In this document: positions 48,698 to 59,984 of the stretch, in pieces
Layout: each line of letters begins with the position of its first letter
Numbering within the stretch: position 1 is the stretch's first letter
NCBI GenBank assembly: GCA_014904985.1
Contig: MU128996.1
Coordinates: 62,001-126,000 of the forward strand
Direction: 5' to 3'
DNA from: Hydnum rufescens UP504
Lineage: Eukaryota; Basidiomycota; Agaricomycetes; Cantharellales; Hydnaceae
DNA length: 64,000 bases
Program-made: the position numbers and the translations under genes
The notes under the pieces: model-generated
Database searches by the model: none
What the model was told of the DNA's origin: nothing
The model's input: only the letters and a program-made list of their open reading frames with translations

Positions 48698-50708
48698 ATG
48701 AGTGCTAATCTCAGTCTGTTCACACTTCCTCTCGAGATACTTATTCGGATTTTGGGACTTCTCGAGGGACGTCAGATCGCCAGGTGCGGCGCAGTGAGTC
48801 GTCCCCAGTTTTCCCTGCCCTTCATCCCGCAATTTTAAATTCCCTTAAGGTATGTTCCTACTTCAAGCATGTCATTCAAAGCTCGATCGTACTGCGGTAT
48901 TTCACCAAACTGGACATGTTCGGCTATGTCGATGCTTCAGGATCTATTGATGCGCCCCCGATCCCCGCCATACGCCTAAATCGACTTGAAAGGCACATCC
49001 ACGCCTGGAACAATCTAGACTGGGTGGAAGCTCGCCTGCTTGCGCCGCCTCATGGCAGTGACTTCGGCATACTCTCTCAAGGAATATTTGCAACGTTCGA
49101 TCGTGATAAAGTATACTGCATGCTCCTTCCACATCTCATGCGAGGCATTCCGTTACGGACGTGGGCACGGGGAGATTTTGAATTCCCTATCAGTCAAATC
49201 GAAATCAATCCAAGCAATAATCTTCTGGTGCTTGTGTCCAGGCAAGTGCCTTGGCTAATCGGGAAGTGTTTTTCTGCTGAAGTTGCTTTGGACTTGTAGG
49301 GCGGATGTCCACCCGGGGGTCTGGATGTTGATACCGTCGCCGTTCATCTCTATGAGCTTTTCGGCAATCGTCCTCATCCATGGGCCAGAAATCACATTCT
49401 CTTTTCTGTCCCTACAGACTCGAGATACCGCAGGAGGGGTGTGACCCGAGTCGTGGGGTGTTGTCTCGGAATCACACTGTGTTTCCACCGTGAGGTAAGG
49501 ATAGAAATATGGAACTGGATGACTGGCCAAAAAATCACGGTGCGTATGACCCATGTTCCTCCATTACCATCGGATATTTAGAGTCCCGAACTATCCTCTG
49601 CACCCAGGTGTTAGACATGAAAGATGTGGATGACTTCACCCGTGATTTTTGTAGTTCGAATTTTTAAGCGCCCCATTTGTTGTAGTTGTACGGCAAGCGG
49701 TCCTTGAAGTCTATCAGATCCGTCTCGAAACCCCTGGGGCTCCACCTGTCCATACAATATCGTTTTGCATGCCGCGTCTCAATCGTGACGAATATCGCTC
49801 CACTGCTTGGATCACCGGGAAGTCACGTCTGTCGCATGGTGTTGATCGTGCGAACCACCCTTCGGGCCGTCCGTTTTTCCCTTCCCCTTCTTTCCAGTGG
49901 GGTCAGGACAGTTCGTACCTTACGATCGAATGGTGTGTCTCGGGACCTCAGGCCCCTGACTCGGTCATGCCGTTGATTGCCCGATTCCATGTTCCTTTAT
50001 CTTCTCTTCGTCGCTCTCCCATACATGGAGATGCTTTGGCGATACCCTGGGCAGTCTGGTCAAAGGATGTCTGTTTCAGCCCAGGGCCAATGCATTACGA
50101 GATGGATCGGAGGACGACTCATACACATCACGTATCCGCTCATGGACGATTCGCCTTTCCGTGTGTCCCTCTTCGACCTCAATCGCCCGAGAGCTAGGGG
50201 GCCCGTCACGATATCCACAGATCCGATGGAAAGACTATGCACCACCTCATGTAATAAGATCGAATCGATTGAGTGACCCTGGTGAGATACGGATGGGCCG
50301 CCCCCCTCCTGTCCCTCTCGTCTCTCGCTATGTCAGCTTGGATGGTACCTTCCACCCAAGGGTGCTTTGTGACGACGAACACATTATATTTTGGGCGGTA
50401 TGTTATATGTTTGTTCCTCGTTGCTGATCTGCTGTATTAATCTTCCTGAACTCAAGTTGAGATGCCCTGTGAGGCTGGCCGAGGATGGGAATGGAGGTGG
50501 AGATAGACATGGAGAGGAAGATGGGGTCGGAGATGGAGATCGGGATGAAGATGGAGAGGAAGATGGGCATGAGGGTGGAAGGGAAGACGGAGACGGAAAT
50601 GGAGATGAAGACCAGGATGATGCTTGGGGTGAAGATGATGACTGGGATGAGGATGAGGATGAGGATGTGGCTTATGTTAACAAGTTGATCGTATTGACCG
50701 TTTGGTAA
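48698..50708 (+). pseudogene. F-box protein copy F1 (frameshifted), with acidic repeat tail
   Basis: The start is ATG 48698 (MSANLSLF). The F-box covers the first 50 residues: LPLEILIRILGLLEG, an intron at 48788-48849, then VCSYFKHVI. F-box proteins bind Skp1 and bring targets to an SCF ubiquitin ligase. The body (LERHIHAWNNLDWVEARL, IEIWNWMTGQKIT, VSLFDLNRPRARG) is the propeller-like part common in mushroom F-box proteins. Two frame breaks appear against copies F2 and F3: one base missing near 49660 and one extra near 50105. The last exon (about 50459-50708) has a Gly/Asp/Glu-rich tract of about 55 residues before the shared ending YVNKLIVL. The tract is much shorter in F3. Probably decayed or mis-assembled. 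Confidence 0.65.
50484..50672 (+). repeat. GA-rich minisatellite in the last exon of F-box copy F1
   Basis: The tract is built of irregular repeats based on GGAGATGG, GGAAGATGG and GATGAGGAT, nearly all purine on the + strand. In the F-box frame it encodes alternating Glu, Asp and Gly residues. The corresponding part of copy F3 (about 61735-61760) is only about 10 codons of Glu/Asp, so the repeat has expanded here, apparently without breaking the frame. Confidence 0.85.
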
Positions 50709-50971
50709 CGGCCGCTGGCGCATTCATCAGCCAAGACGGAGGCGAGTACCGAGGAATCTACGGCACGAATGCTGGCTGACCCAATAACTGCCACATCTGC
50801 CAGAGGGCCTAGGGCCAATGATTTTTCCTTGGGGAATCGAAGTCGTCCTTCCCAAAGAATTTGCATGTGGTTTCACATTAGCAAAAATTCTTGTGTTCGT
50901 GCACGCATATACATACACCCTTGCAGCGAAAGGTGGGTAATAGATCCCTATTTGCCATCCCAGAGTTATGA

Positions 50972-53956
50972 TCAACACCAAGGAGGTATAATAAGACGAG
51001 GGGCTCGGCAGCTGCGAGGATGACAGGTGACACTTCCACATTTCACTCCCTTGTAAAGGAGCACAGAGCGAATCTCTACGCCCCAATTAAGAATCACGTC
51101 AGTTCCCCTGGCATTTCCGTGGAGCCAAGAGATGATAATCCTACCCGCGCTACCCATCTCAAACCCGAGGACGAAATCTAGATGCCAAAAATACACATCA
51201 ATTGTTGCACCCCCTCGACGACATTCGTACCCACCAACGTAGAAATCCCCAAACGGCGAGGCCTCCACTTGTTCCCGGAAACTTGGGTACATCCCGAGGT
51301 CAACACGACAACGGCACAATTCCTCACATTCCTCTTGATCGAAGTACCGCCTAGTCTGTTCGCCATTCGAGGTGTAAAGCACTAGCTCGAAGGTACGATC
51401 TAAACAATTGAGAGGGGTAGGCCAGAATCATTCGATAAGAATACGGCACAACGAGTACAGAGATACATACCAGATTGAGAGGAGCAAATTTACGCAGTCG
51501 GAGCTCGCTCCTACCCCCTTTCATTACACTGGCTCCTCTCCTGGCTATGTATTGCACCCTAGAAAAGCAAACACGGCTGAGAATTCAAAGTGTCGAACAT
51601 AAGGAACTATTGTGGTCTACCTGTGTTCGCAGAGTGACCCGCCTCTGACGGTCCTGATGTAGACTGGTCTCATCATTCTGTCCTCCCGCTCAGCAGGTAA
51701 CGCAACGCGCAGGAACACACTCTGTGGGTGAATCACAGAGGAGACGAGGGAACTAATACCAAATCGAGGTCCACCGCGGCACGACGCAATATCTCCATCG
51801 GCCGGACGAATAACGGATACAGTACTGGAGCCGAATTGTTCCTATAAAAAAAAGATGATGGGTAGGTCCCTATGAGAAATGGAGATGGAAGGGAATGCGA
51901 CCAACGGTGATGCGTCGAAATAGGTACTCATTCGTAGAGAAGCCGCCGACGAGAAGCAATGTGTCTATGCGCACTTTGGAAGCCTCCACATGTGTCGCAA
52001 TAGAATGAAGGACCTGGATAGAACAGAAAAGGACATTGGTATGATGATGTTTCCCAATGAGAAAGGAAGAGCACTCACTTGATCAACAACAGGATCAAAG
52101 ACCTCGCAGCGGAGAACGTCCCCAGGGATGACTAATTCGCCATGGTCCAGCCCAACGGCGGGATCATCTAGAACAGCATTCGCTTAAGGCAAAAAGAAAC
52201 GGAAGGCAATCCGGCTCACGCAAATCCTCGACATGAAGGCACCGGAATCGAAAGAGTTTTGTGTCGTCCTCAGTGCCTTTGTAAGCCAACTTCTCCGATC
52301 GGGAAAATGAGCGCACGAAGTGCGCCAGGCTCGCTTCGTCCAGATGTACAGGGTGAGTAGCGAGACGCTCCTGCACGAGTTCGCGAAACCGCAAGTCTAA
52401 AAATAAAGAACCGCAGTAGGACCCAGAGCGTGGAGCGGCCTCGACGATTTTAGGGAGTCCCGGGCTCAACGCTCGGACGGCATTGTATGTCGCCAAGTCC
52501 TGAAGGGTTTTATGTAAGGATGTGCCAGAGCCAAATATCCGAGAACGTACCACGGTGGCTCCACCGGCATCACATATTGTGAGCCCCCCTCGTTCAAATC
52601 TGAAGGTTGGTGACAGGATGGAATGAATTACGGAAACTTCCGTGTCTCTATCAATCCAAGCGAGCACATGAGCAGCGTATCTGAGGTCGCAAAGAAGCAA
52701 GACATCGCACGGAATAATGTGAAGCCGCTCTTTCCAATAAATGTCTTCAGATTCAGAATCTTGAACAACTAGGCCTCTATATACAGAAGCATCAGACGGG
52801 CAGATGATGATCGATAAGTGGATTATCGCCACGCTTTAATGGCAGCCTCCCGAAGAAACAAAGTTGCACGTAGATCCCATGATGAAGGAACAGCTAGAAC
52901 AGGAGTTATATCAGAGGCAAAATGAAGGAAGCGATAATTGAAACGCACTGAGGTATACCTCGGCATGGCCTGGTGATGATCAAAATCCAGCTCTCGAAAA
53001 CAGGAGCACACACAACCACCACGCACTTAATGAGCACGAGCCATTTTCTTGATGAATCTGATTCTTCGTGTGCTGAGGATGAGAATTGGGTTAGCAAGCA
53101 GTGTATTTTTGAATGATTTGCCCGACCGTCCATATGCAAGAAAGATAATCTGCCACCAAACCTACAGCATTTTTGGGGCGCTAAAATGAGGTGAATAACA
53201 ACTCCTTGAAGGGGATACGTAGGGCGAACTCCACCTGAAAGAATGTTGATTCGAGGATGGTGCTCGGTGCCGAGCTCGGATCTAGCCACAACTTGAACCT
53301 ATTGATCGAATTTAATTTTGTGTCATCCCTCACATTAGCGGAACTAAGGGCAACTTACAATTCGCACCGTAGCCAGCCTTTCTTCAAATTGATATCCACT
53401 GCCTCGAGACCCCAAGCACGGATGTCGCCCAGGGCATCATAGACGAGGCAAGTAGGAACCTTGGAAAAGGAATCGCTGGATCCCGGCCATGCGAGTATCT
53501 GGTGGACTTCTCCGGGAGTAGAGATCGCATACGAAACACCTGTGTGTGTAGCACCAAAGTCGATGGAAACGAATGCCTTGGGATATCGCGATGGCGGGTT
53601 CTCCGATGGAGTATGAAGTCCCGGCTGGTTGGTGGACACGGCTAGTAGGGAGTGAGGATCTGCAACATATACATATTGATGATTACTAAGCGAACCCCAG
53701 GCGTACGTGGCCGCAATAGATTGCACAATGTGGGTGTGCTCATGGATCCCTCGACGAGAACAGGTTTATTGGGAAGCCGTTGAACACTCATCTCATGATC
53801 TGCATCACAGGCGCAAGGTTGCGGCGCGTTAGGCATGAGCATGTTCATCGAGATTGTCGGGGGGGAATGTCTTTCCAATCCCAAAGGGATAGAAACAGCA
53901 CGTTCTCGGTCGCGGTCGTCGGAAGATGCGTCGATGCATGAACATGAGCAGCCCAT
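50972..53956 (-). CDS. Hsp70-like actin-fold ATPase, possibly lipid-anchored
   Basis: A multi-exon minus-strand gene. It begins MGCSCSCIDASSDD, with Gly2 and nearby cysteines that fit N-myristoylation plus palmitoylation. After a spacer comes phosphate-1 (FVSIDFGATHTGVSYA), near 53560. AVPSSWDLRATLFLREAA follows, then phosphate-2, which after splicing out an intron at about 52553-52504 reads CDAGGATVDLATY. Family features downstream are LRFRELV, HFVRSFSRSEKLAYKG, DPAVGLDHGEL, RCEVFDPVVDQ, LLLVGGFSTNEYLF and LVLYTSNGEQTRRYF. These ATPases are numerous in basidiomycetes and lack the usual Hsp70 substrate domain. The region 53250-52850 splices poorly and may contain damage. The gene is convergent with F-box copy F1, about 260 bp apart. 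Confidence 0.7.
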
Positions 53957-55340
53957 CGCATGGAACTTGGAGGGGACATAGCAATGAGGGTGATCTCTGG
54001 ACCTACTTATACTACTTCAAGTTTCATGATATTACCATTTCTGGCCTTCGCATTGACCTTTCCTCGGCGCTACTGAGTAGGCGAGAAAATTGAAAGGCGA
54101 TCGAATAAGTACTTTTGTATCCATATCAGGGTTCCCGACGGGCCGAGCTCAGGTCTGAGCCCAATCAGGTTAGACCTCCACCAGTCATTCATACCCAGAG
54201 CGTCGACACACCGCAGGTTCTGACCTGTGAACCTGTGGGTCGATGACACCCCCATATATGTGAATAAAAATGATATCATGCATAGAAACCCTTCTGGGCT
54301 ATTACTACTCGTATAACCATGCATGCTCCGTGTTCACAGATTCTGGGGTCCGGGATTACCAAATAAGGTACAGCATCGGTCAATTCCAAACTGCGCACGC
54401 CCTGAAATGATGGCCCGGTGCAGCTGGCCAACCATAACTGCCCTAGGTGCCTAGCCATTAGCTGTACCCCTGTCCAACACCATATAAAATAAACACATTT
54501 TCCGGTTTCGAAATGTTCAAACTCCGCCACATAACATTGCACCCGTCATTACCCTGGGCACTGACAGGGTACTAGTTCAGTGAGTCTAGACTGCTTGCAC
54601 CTTCCGCACCCACCCGGGAGTATAAATTAGTTATTCTCAGTTATTCTCCCCATTATTCCAGGCGGTGCAACTTCAAGGTTCCATTAGAATATCTGGAACT
54701 ATTGATAAGGCACCCGGTCGGAGCGGGTCACCGGCCCAGCTGGGTCGAAGTTGCCCCCTCCAAGAAACTCTCAAGCTCCACCCCTAACCTGAGCACCTGC
54801 GGGTGACGTGCCTTGGTGCATCGACTTCTGCTACATAGCCATGAAAAATCAAATTAAACATGCCCAGCCCCACTCTCCCGAACGGCCTGGATATACTTGC
54901 CCCTGATTCAAATGAAACCCCAAGCTACACTACCTTTTGTCTTTTGGAACCTCGGATCCACATGGATAGTGACGCAGAAGTGAATTCCATATTTCTCCAT
55001 ATTTCATTTCTTCCCTACCCTCGAGCTCGTGCGCGCTGCCCGTGCATGATTTTTAGGCCATCCAACTCGGGAAAAGTTTGCCCATAATGTAGGATCCTCT
55101 TCTGGTGCCTCGATCTATATGCCATACAATGTAATTTCACCCCGACGTGCCTCAGATACTATTCAAAAAATTAATGCTAGAGTCAGCTGTGGATCTGATG
55201 GCCCCTTTCAATTTTCACAGCCACTCAGTAGCGACAAAAGGCGAAAAAGCCAGATATGGGAATATGCATATATGCATGAATATATGAGTATCTCAAGGAC
55301 ATTGGCCCCAGCGAACATGTTGTTTCAATGCCTTTGCAAT
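53957..55340. other. Intergenic stretch, no supported gene
   Basis: Only short frames are present (minus 54276-54542, plus 54860-55087), with no recognised domain or paralogue. TATAAATTAG at about 54622 could be part of a promoter. The bases next to 53956 should hold the promoter of the Hsp70-like gene. Confidence 0.4.
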
Positions 55341-55344
55341 TGGA

Positions 55345-55470
55345 AAGGCCCGATGGTCTCGACGAACATGTTCAGCGCGCCGCAACCTTGTGTCCGTCAT
55401 GCAGATCATGAAATGAGTGTTCGACGGCAGCAATATTAATGGAACTGTTCTCATCGAGGGAACACCGCAT
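55345..55470 (+). pseudogene. Remnant of an Hsp70-like first exon
   Basis: The stretch coding for APQPCVRHADHEMSVRR matches APQPCACDADHEMSVQR in the first exon of the Hsp70-like gene at 53900-53780, but lies on the opposite strand. Flanking DNA also matches for about 115 bases (TCTCGACGAACATG, ATCGAGGGA). The remainder of the gene is missing. It shows that another copy once existed, inverted or moved. Confidence 0.65.
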
Positions 55471-55889
55471 TGTCAGTCACAAGCCATCGTTTATATCAGT
55501 AATCAGTGCGGAAGGTCTATTTCAAATATTTCCATTTTTAAATCGTGGGGCGACTGATTAAGCCCTAAGCCTCGGAGCCGGAGTACGTTCCTGGGCGTCC
55601 AAAAAAAACGCCATGACGCAACAACGGAACCTATATTCTTCCGTGGCCGACTCTGTCCGTAGTGCCTCCTCCGGCCTTTAGATCTTAGCTTGGGGACTGC
55701 TTTCCAGCAGGGCACATTTGTACATATGAGCTATGATAAACACGAGTGTATACCCATATGTTTTGTCGTCTTCACCGAAGAGGCCGAATTCCGCGACGCG
55801 AGGGGGGACTGAAGACTACATCCGTCGAAATATCGATTGGTTCATCGGTTGACTTTTGGATCCCTTTTCCTCTGGCACTATCTCCACGA

Positions 55890-56010
55890 ATTCTCGGGTT
55901 CACAGATACATGCTTCTGACGTGGTGAGTAATAGATCCACTACGTCTAACCATCCAAGAATTATGGTCAACGGTGAAGAGGTGTGTTAAGGAGGAGCCGC
56001 CTGAAATATA
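55890..56010. repeat. Remnant of the F-box/Hsp70-like 3' junction
   Basis: The run with GGTGAGTAATAGATCCA, CATCCAAGAATTATGGTCAAC and AGGAGGAGC resembles the sequence between the F-box and Hsp70-like 3' ends at about 50890-51005 and again at about 61985-62095. It is too short to contain a gene but indicates a deleted copy of the pair. Confidence 0.5.
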
Positions 56011-57719
56011 ATGATCCACCCAGTCGATTGGCTGCAATGGATCCAGTCCTCGCCGATGACTAGAGGATGGAACAAACCTGAACCACTTAACTACATTGTG
56101 GCATAGGTTTCAAGCCGAATCGGGATCTCTCCGGTTAATATGGGAATCACAACGCCAACAATACGCCGGAAAACACATGCCACATCTAGGCTAGGAGGAG
56201 GTAACACGGTAAAAAAAACTGCAGTCAAATCACCTCAGGAAATCAGAAATTAATTCGTTCCTACCACAAATCTACTCGGATATCCCTGCAGAAGGGTCCG
56301 CTTAAAATATAAATGAAGAGGGAAACAATACATCTCTCACAAGCAATGGTAATCCCTATAACTCCGGGGAGGCCTTCAGAGGCAGGGCGTCCATGTGCTG
56401 TGAGGTCCAGCCAACGAGCCTACAGAAACGACCCGCCGAGAGAGCTTGAACATCTCGCCTTTACCATGTTACCGCACGATCCTCGTTCGGGTTCTCTATA
56501 TGAAGCACCGAAATGGAGTCCCGGTGTTCTACTAGACGATCGCCTTTTGGGGGACCGCTAATGGGATGCATGTAATGCCATGTACCTTGGGGTGTTAGTG
56601 GAATCGGGCAGCATTTAGTTTTGATTCTTCCCTTGCGGGAGATTAATCGTACCTATCGATACACGTGCATGAAAGACCAATACCATTCCCATGAACGGAG
56701 AGCACGACCGTTCTCATTCTTTTAGATCCGGATTGACGCGGGATTTCTTTGCTAAACTACGAGCGGGACGCCTCCAACCGTTCAGGGACCTTGGCTTTAT
56801 CAATACGGAGGACACTGGAGAGTGCGGAGAAGGGCGAACCTACGCATGCACATTCCTCGTCCCTGAAAAAACCACGAAAGAAATCTCTGTATGCCGATTA
56901 AAGAGCCTTCAAAAGTGTGTAACACAGGTAACAAAGGAACTCACGGGCACTGTCCTTCTCAAAACCAAGGAGTCAAGGGCGAAATATTGTTTCCGGAAAC
57001 ACAGATCAGTCGCGACCACAACCCTCCGCCAGTGTTCGGTCCCGCCAACATACAGTGGCGAGGCCAGGGGTTATTGCTCAAAGATCAGTTGTGAATCCTA
57101 CCGGGAGGTCCAGAATACAATGGAACGGTTCCTCATTTCCCTCTTCATCATGGTAGCGAGTCGTTGAATCCCCGGTGAACGCGCGAAGCAAACAATAGAG
57201 GGGGTGAACCGCGGTTCCTGGAAAGGAATGTTTCATATTGAGCATGGAGATCCATGCCATATCGCCTACAGTTAAGCTAGAAATTGAACACACCCACGAA
57301 TTCAAACCATCGACACAAGATTACACATGTCGATGGAAAAATCCTGCCCTTGACGCTGATGCGCGCCGCATGGCATGCTTGAAAGGGAATTATGAGTGAA
57401 TTCTGGAGACGAGCGGGCCATACCGCTGCAAGCCCCTTGACGACAGGATGGTGAGTCACCGCCAATTGCACAAAGAGGAAAGGCTATATGGGAATTGAAC
57501 TGTTTCCATATACCGAAGGCCCTAGACGGGCATCGACCTGAGGTTGCGACTGCGAAGCAGCGAAGGAAATCCACCCATGAGAATATCGGTTGGAATAGCT
57601 ACTGTCGCGTGGAGAAGCCACCAAGGCCAACTAATGCATCTAAGGACGCTGTTGAAACTCGGCCACCTAGTGAAGAAAATAGAATCCGACCACCCGCAGT
57701 CATCACTGAGACAACGCCA
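56011..57719. other. Region upstream of F-box copy F2, one unassigned frame
   Basis: A plus-strand frame of 158 codons (56691-57167) begins MNGEHDRSHSFRSGLTRDFF and has no recognised domain. A plus frame also runs from 57495 into the F-box exon, but the ATG at 57720 matches the start used by the other F-box copies (ETTPMS context is shared with F1), so the upstream part is probably 5' UTR. Confidence 0.35.
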
Positions 57720-59483
57720 ATGAGTTCCAACCTCGATCTGCTCGCCCTTCCTCTTGAACTTCTCATTCATATTTTCGCACTCCTCGAGGGACATCATATC
57801 GTCAGATGCATCGCAGTATGTCCTCAGTTTGTCGCTCCCTTTCATCTCTGAATATTGAGCCTTCAAGGTGTGTTCTTACTTCAAGCACGCGATTGAAAAC
57901 TCGATCATGCTGCAGTGTCTCATCAAACTGGATATGTTCGGCTACATGAATGGTCCCGGACGTGAAGACACTGTCCGCCTAAACCAACTTGAGAGGCACA
58001 TCGATTCCTGGAACAAACTAGACTGGGTCGAATCTCGCATAGATGTACCACGTTGGCGTTATGGTCCAGGTGTACTCCGTGAAGGCATATATGCGCTCCC
58101 GCCGGTACTGCAGGAGTGGTATGCATCCAGCTTCCCTCTCTTAACCGAGGCGTTCTGCTCCAGACGTGGACCCTGGGATTTGAATTCCCTGTGCACGAAA
58201 TCGAGATCGATCCAAGTAGTAATCTTCTTGTGGTTCTGTCCGGGCGAGTTTCTTACGTTCACATGGAATTATTCTTTGGTTACGAGCTGTCTCGAATTTA
58301 TAGGAAGTCCGGGAGCCTCACTGCTCCATGTCACCTCGCTCTCCATCTCCGGACGCTTTCCGACAATATTCCTCATCCAAATGCCACAAGTCCCATCCTT
58401 TTCCCGACTTTTCCAATAACAGCCGTTAGACCCAGCAGCAGAGTATAAGTTCCGAGTGATGGGGCCTTTGATAGGAGTCATGGCTTCCGGCGAGGAGCAA
58501 ACATTAGAAATATGGAACTGGACAACTTGCCAGAAAATAACGGTGTGGACAACCCCCAGCCATCTCCTACTATTATTTTGTATTTACCGTCCTTTTATGA
58601 TCCCGAGTCTTCAGATGCTAGAAAGAAGACTTTGGGACGGCTTGGGCGCACTCCTTCTTTCGAATTTTTAAGCAGCACCTCATTCTTGGTTCCGTTCAAT
58701 GAAGCGCTTGAAGTTTATCGGATCCCTGTGGAATCCCCTGGAGCCGCACCCATCCATATCGCCTCGTTTTTGATGCCTGTGAAACCTATATATACTTTAA
58801 GAAGGGAGGTCGATGTGATATCACGTGTCTTGCATAATCCAGATGACCGCCTCGGGGGTCCCTCCTCCCTCCCACTTCCCCCCTTCCGCATGGCCGATGA
58901 CAGTCGTTATATCACAATTCGTTGGAACATATTTGATGCCGTTTCATGGCCCCAGCACTGGGTTGGTCCTCCTATTCCAGGTTCCTGTGTCCTCTCTCAG
59001 TCACTTGTCCGTGCATCCAACACCGTCGGGGCTACCCTGGGGTGCGTGGTCGAAGGATGTTTATTTCTTTAACAAGCGTGGAGAGGGAATGTCATCCGAG
59101 ATGAGTGGAGGGCGATTGATACATATGACTCCTTCGTCCGGTTGGCTTTGGACCCTGTCCCTCTTCGACCTCAATCGATCCAGAGCCGGCGCGGCCGGAA
59201 TGACACGAGTACATTCGTCCGTAGACGATCATCAGTTGGAGCGTGTGAAAGAATCGGCTACGTTTCCGCTCGGTTCTGTCCAGGTCGCCTCTCGATCTCT
59301 CAACCTGAAGGAATGCCGCCTTCAAGACCTGATCTGTGATGATGAACACGTCATCATTCATGCCGTATGTTTTCAGACTGCATTCATTGGTTCATCTTAT
59401 AACCCCAACATTCTAATCCTAAGGCGCCGATCAGAACTACGAGCGCGCACAATGGTGATAAATTGATCATTTTAAGCTTCTGA
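57720..59483 (+). pseudogene. F-box protein copy F2 (probable frameshifts)
   Basis: The start is ATG 57720 (MSSNLDLLALPLELLIHIF). The F-box continues LLEGHHIVRCIA, an intron at about 57815-57867, then VCSYFKHAIEN. The body follows copies F1 and F3: RHIDSWNKLDWVESR, IEIDPSSNLLVVLSG, IEIWNWTTCQKIT, SFEFLSSTSFLVP, VSLFDLNRS-like SLFDLNRS. About five extra bases near 58100 change the frame. A second change near 58950-58990 could be either an indel or a 40-nt intron. The final exon, after an intron ending at about 59422, ends KLIILSF at TGA 59481-59483, matching the shared C-terminus. It is likely an SCF adaptor gene that has decayed, unless the assembly has indels. Confidence 0.6.
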
Positions 59484-59984
59484 TGCGCTCCATATGAGGG
59501 GTCTGCTCCCACATAGAACGAGGACGGTGGCGGTAAGTGAAGAAGAGGCCACCGCCTGCGTAGGATACACCCGCTGAAATATCAACCATCTCGTCAGTAC
59601 TCAGGAGGTCGTCTAGGCTTTGGATCTTTCTGGAATTCGAATCCGAGGTGTTCGTCAATCCCGCAGAATTCGCCTGTGATTTTTAATGTAGAAAAGTATG
59701 CTTAGAAGTCCTAGGGTTTAATTTGTGGAGACTGGTGGGCAGCAGCCGAGTCTGATCGGTATTTTGCTCGACTTAGACAGGGCGACTTACAATAGCACCA
59801 GTAAAAACTACTACTCCCCCAGTAGCAGCTGCAGGCTGGGGGAGGAAAAAGACCAGATAGAAAAATTTCCCCCGGCAGCTGCAGCTGGCAGGAACAGCAA
59901 GATGCTCGACTCAGTTTAGTTACGAGAGAAGCTTCGGCGGTCTCCGCTCCTTCGTCACGTGGCTCCGAGTCTCAGACACCAGCC
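59484..59984 (-). pseudogene. Possible Hsp70-like remnant between F-box copies F2 and F3
   Basis: A minus-strand frame (59658-59467) contains VDISAGVSYAGGG, which may be a deleted form of the phosphate-1 motif VSIDFGATHTGVSYA. It sits where the Hsp70-like partner would be expected. The stretch GCGACTTACAATAGCACC near 59781 resembles GCAACTTACAATTCGCACC near 53350 in the Hsp70-like gene, in the same orientation. A hairpin with arms CTCCCCCAG and CTGGGGGAG lies at 59814-59844. The call rests on short similarities only. Confidence 0.35.

Noticed and set aside
50403..50723. Minus-strand frame of 106 codons rich in Ile, Ser and Phe
   Set aside because: It is the antisense of the GA-rich minisatellite; the low-complexity composition explains the lack of stops.
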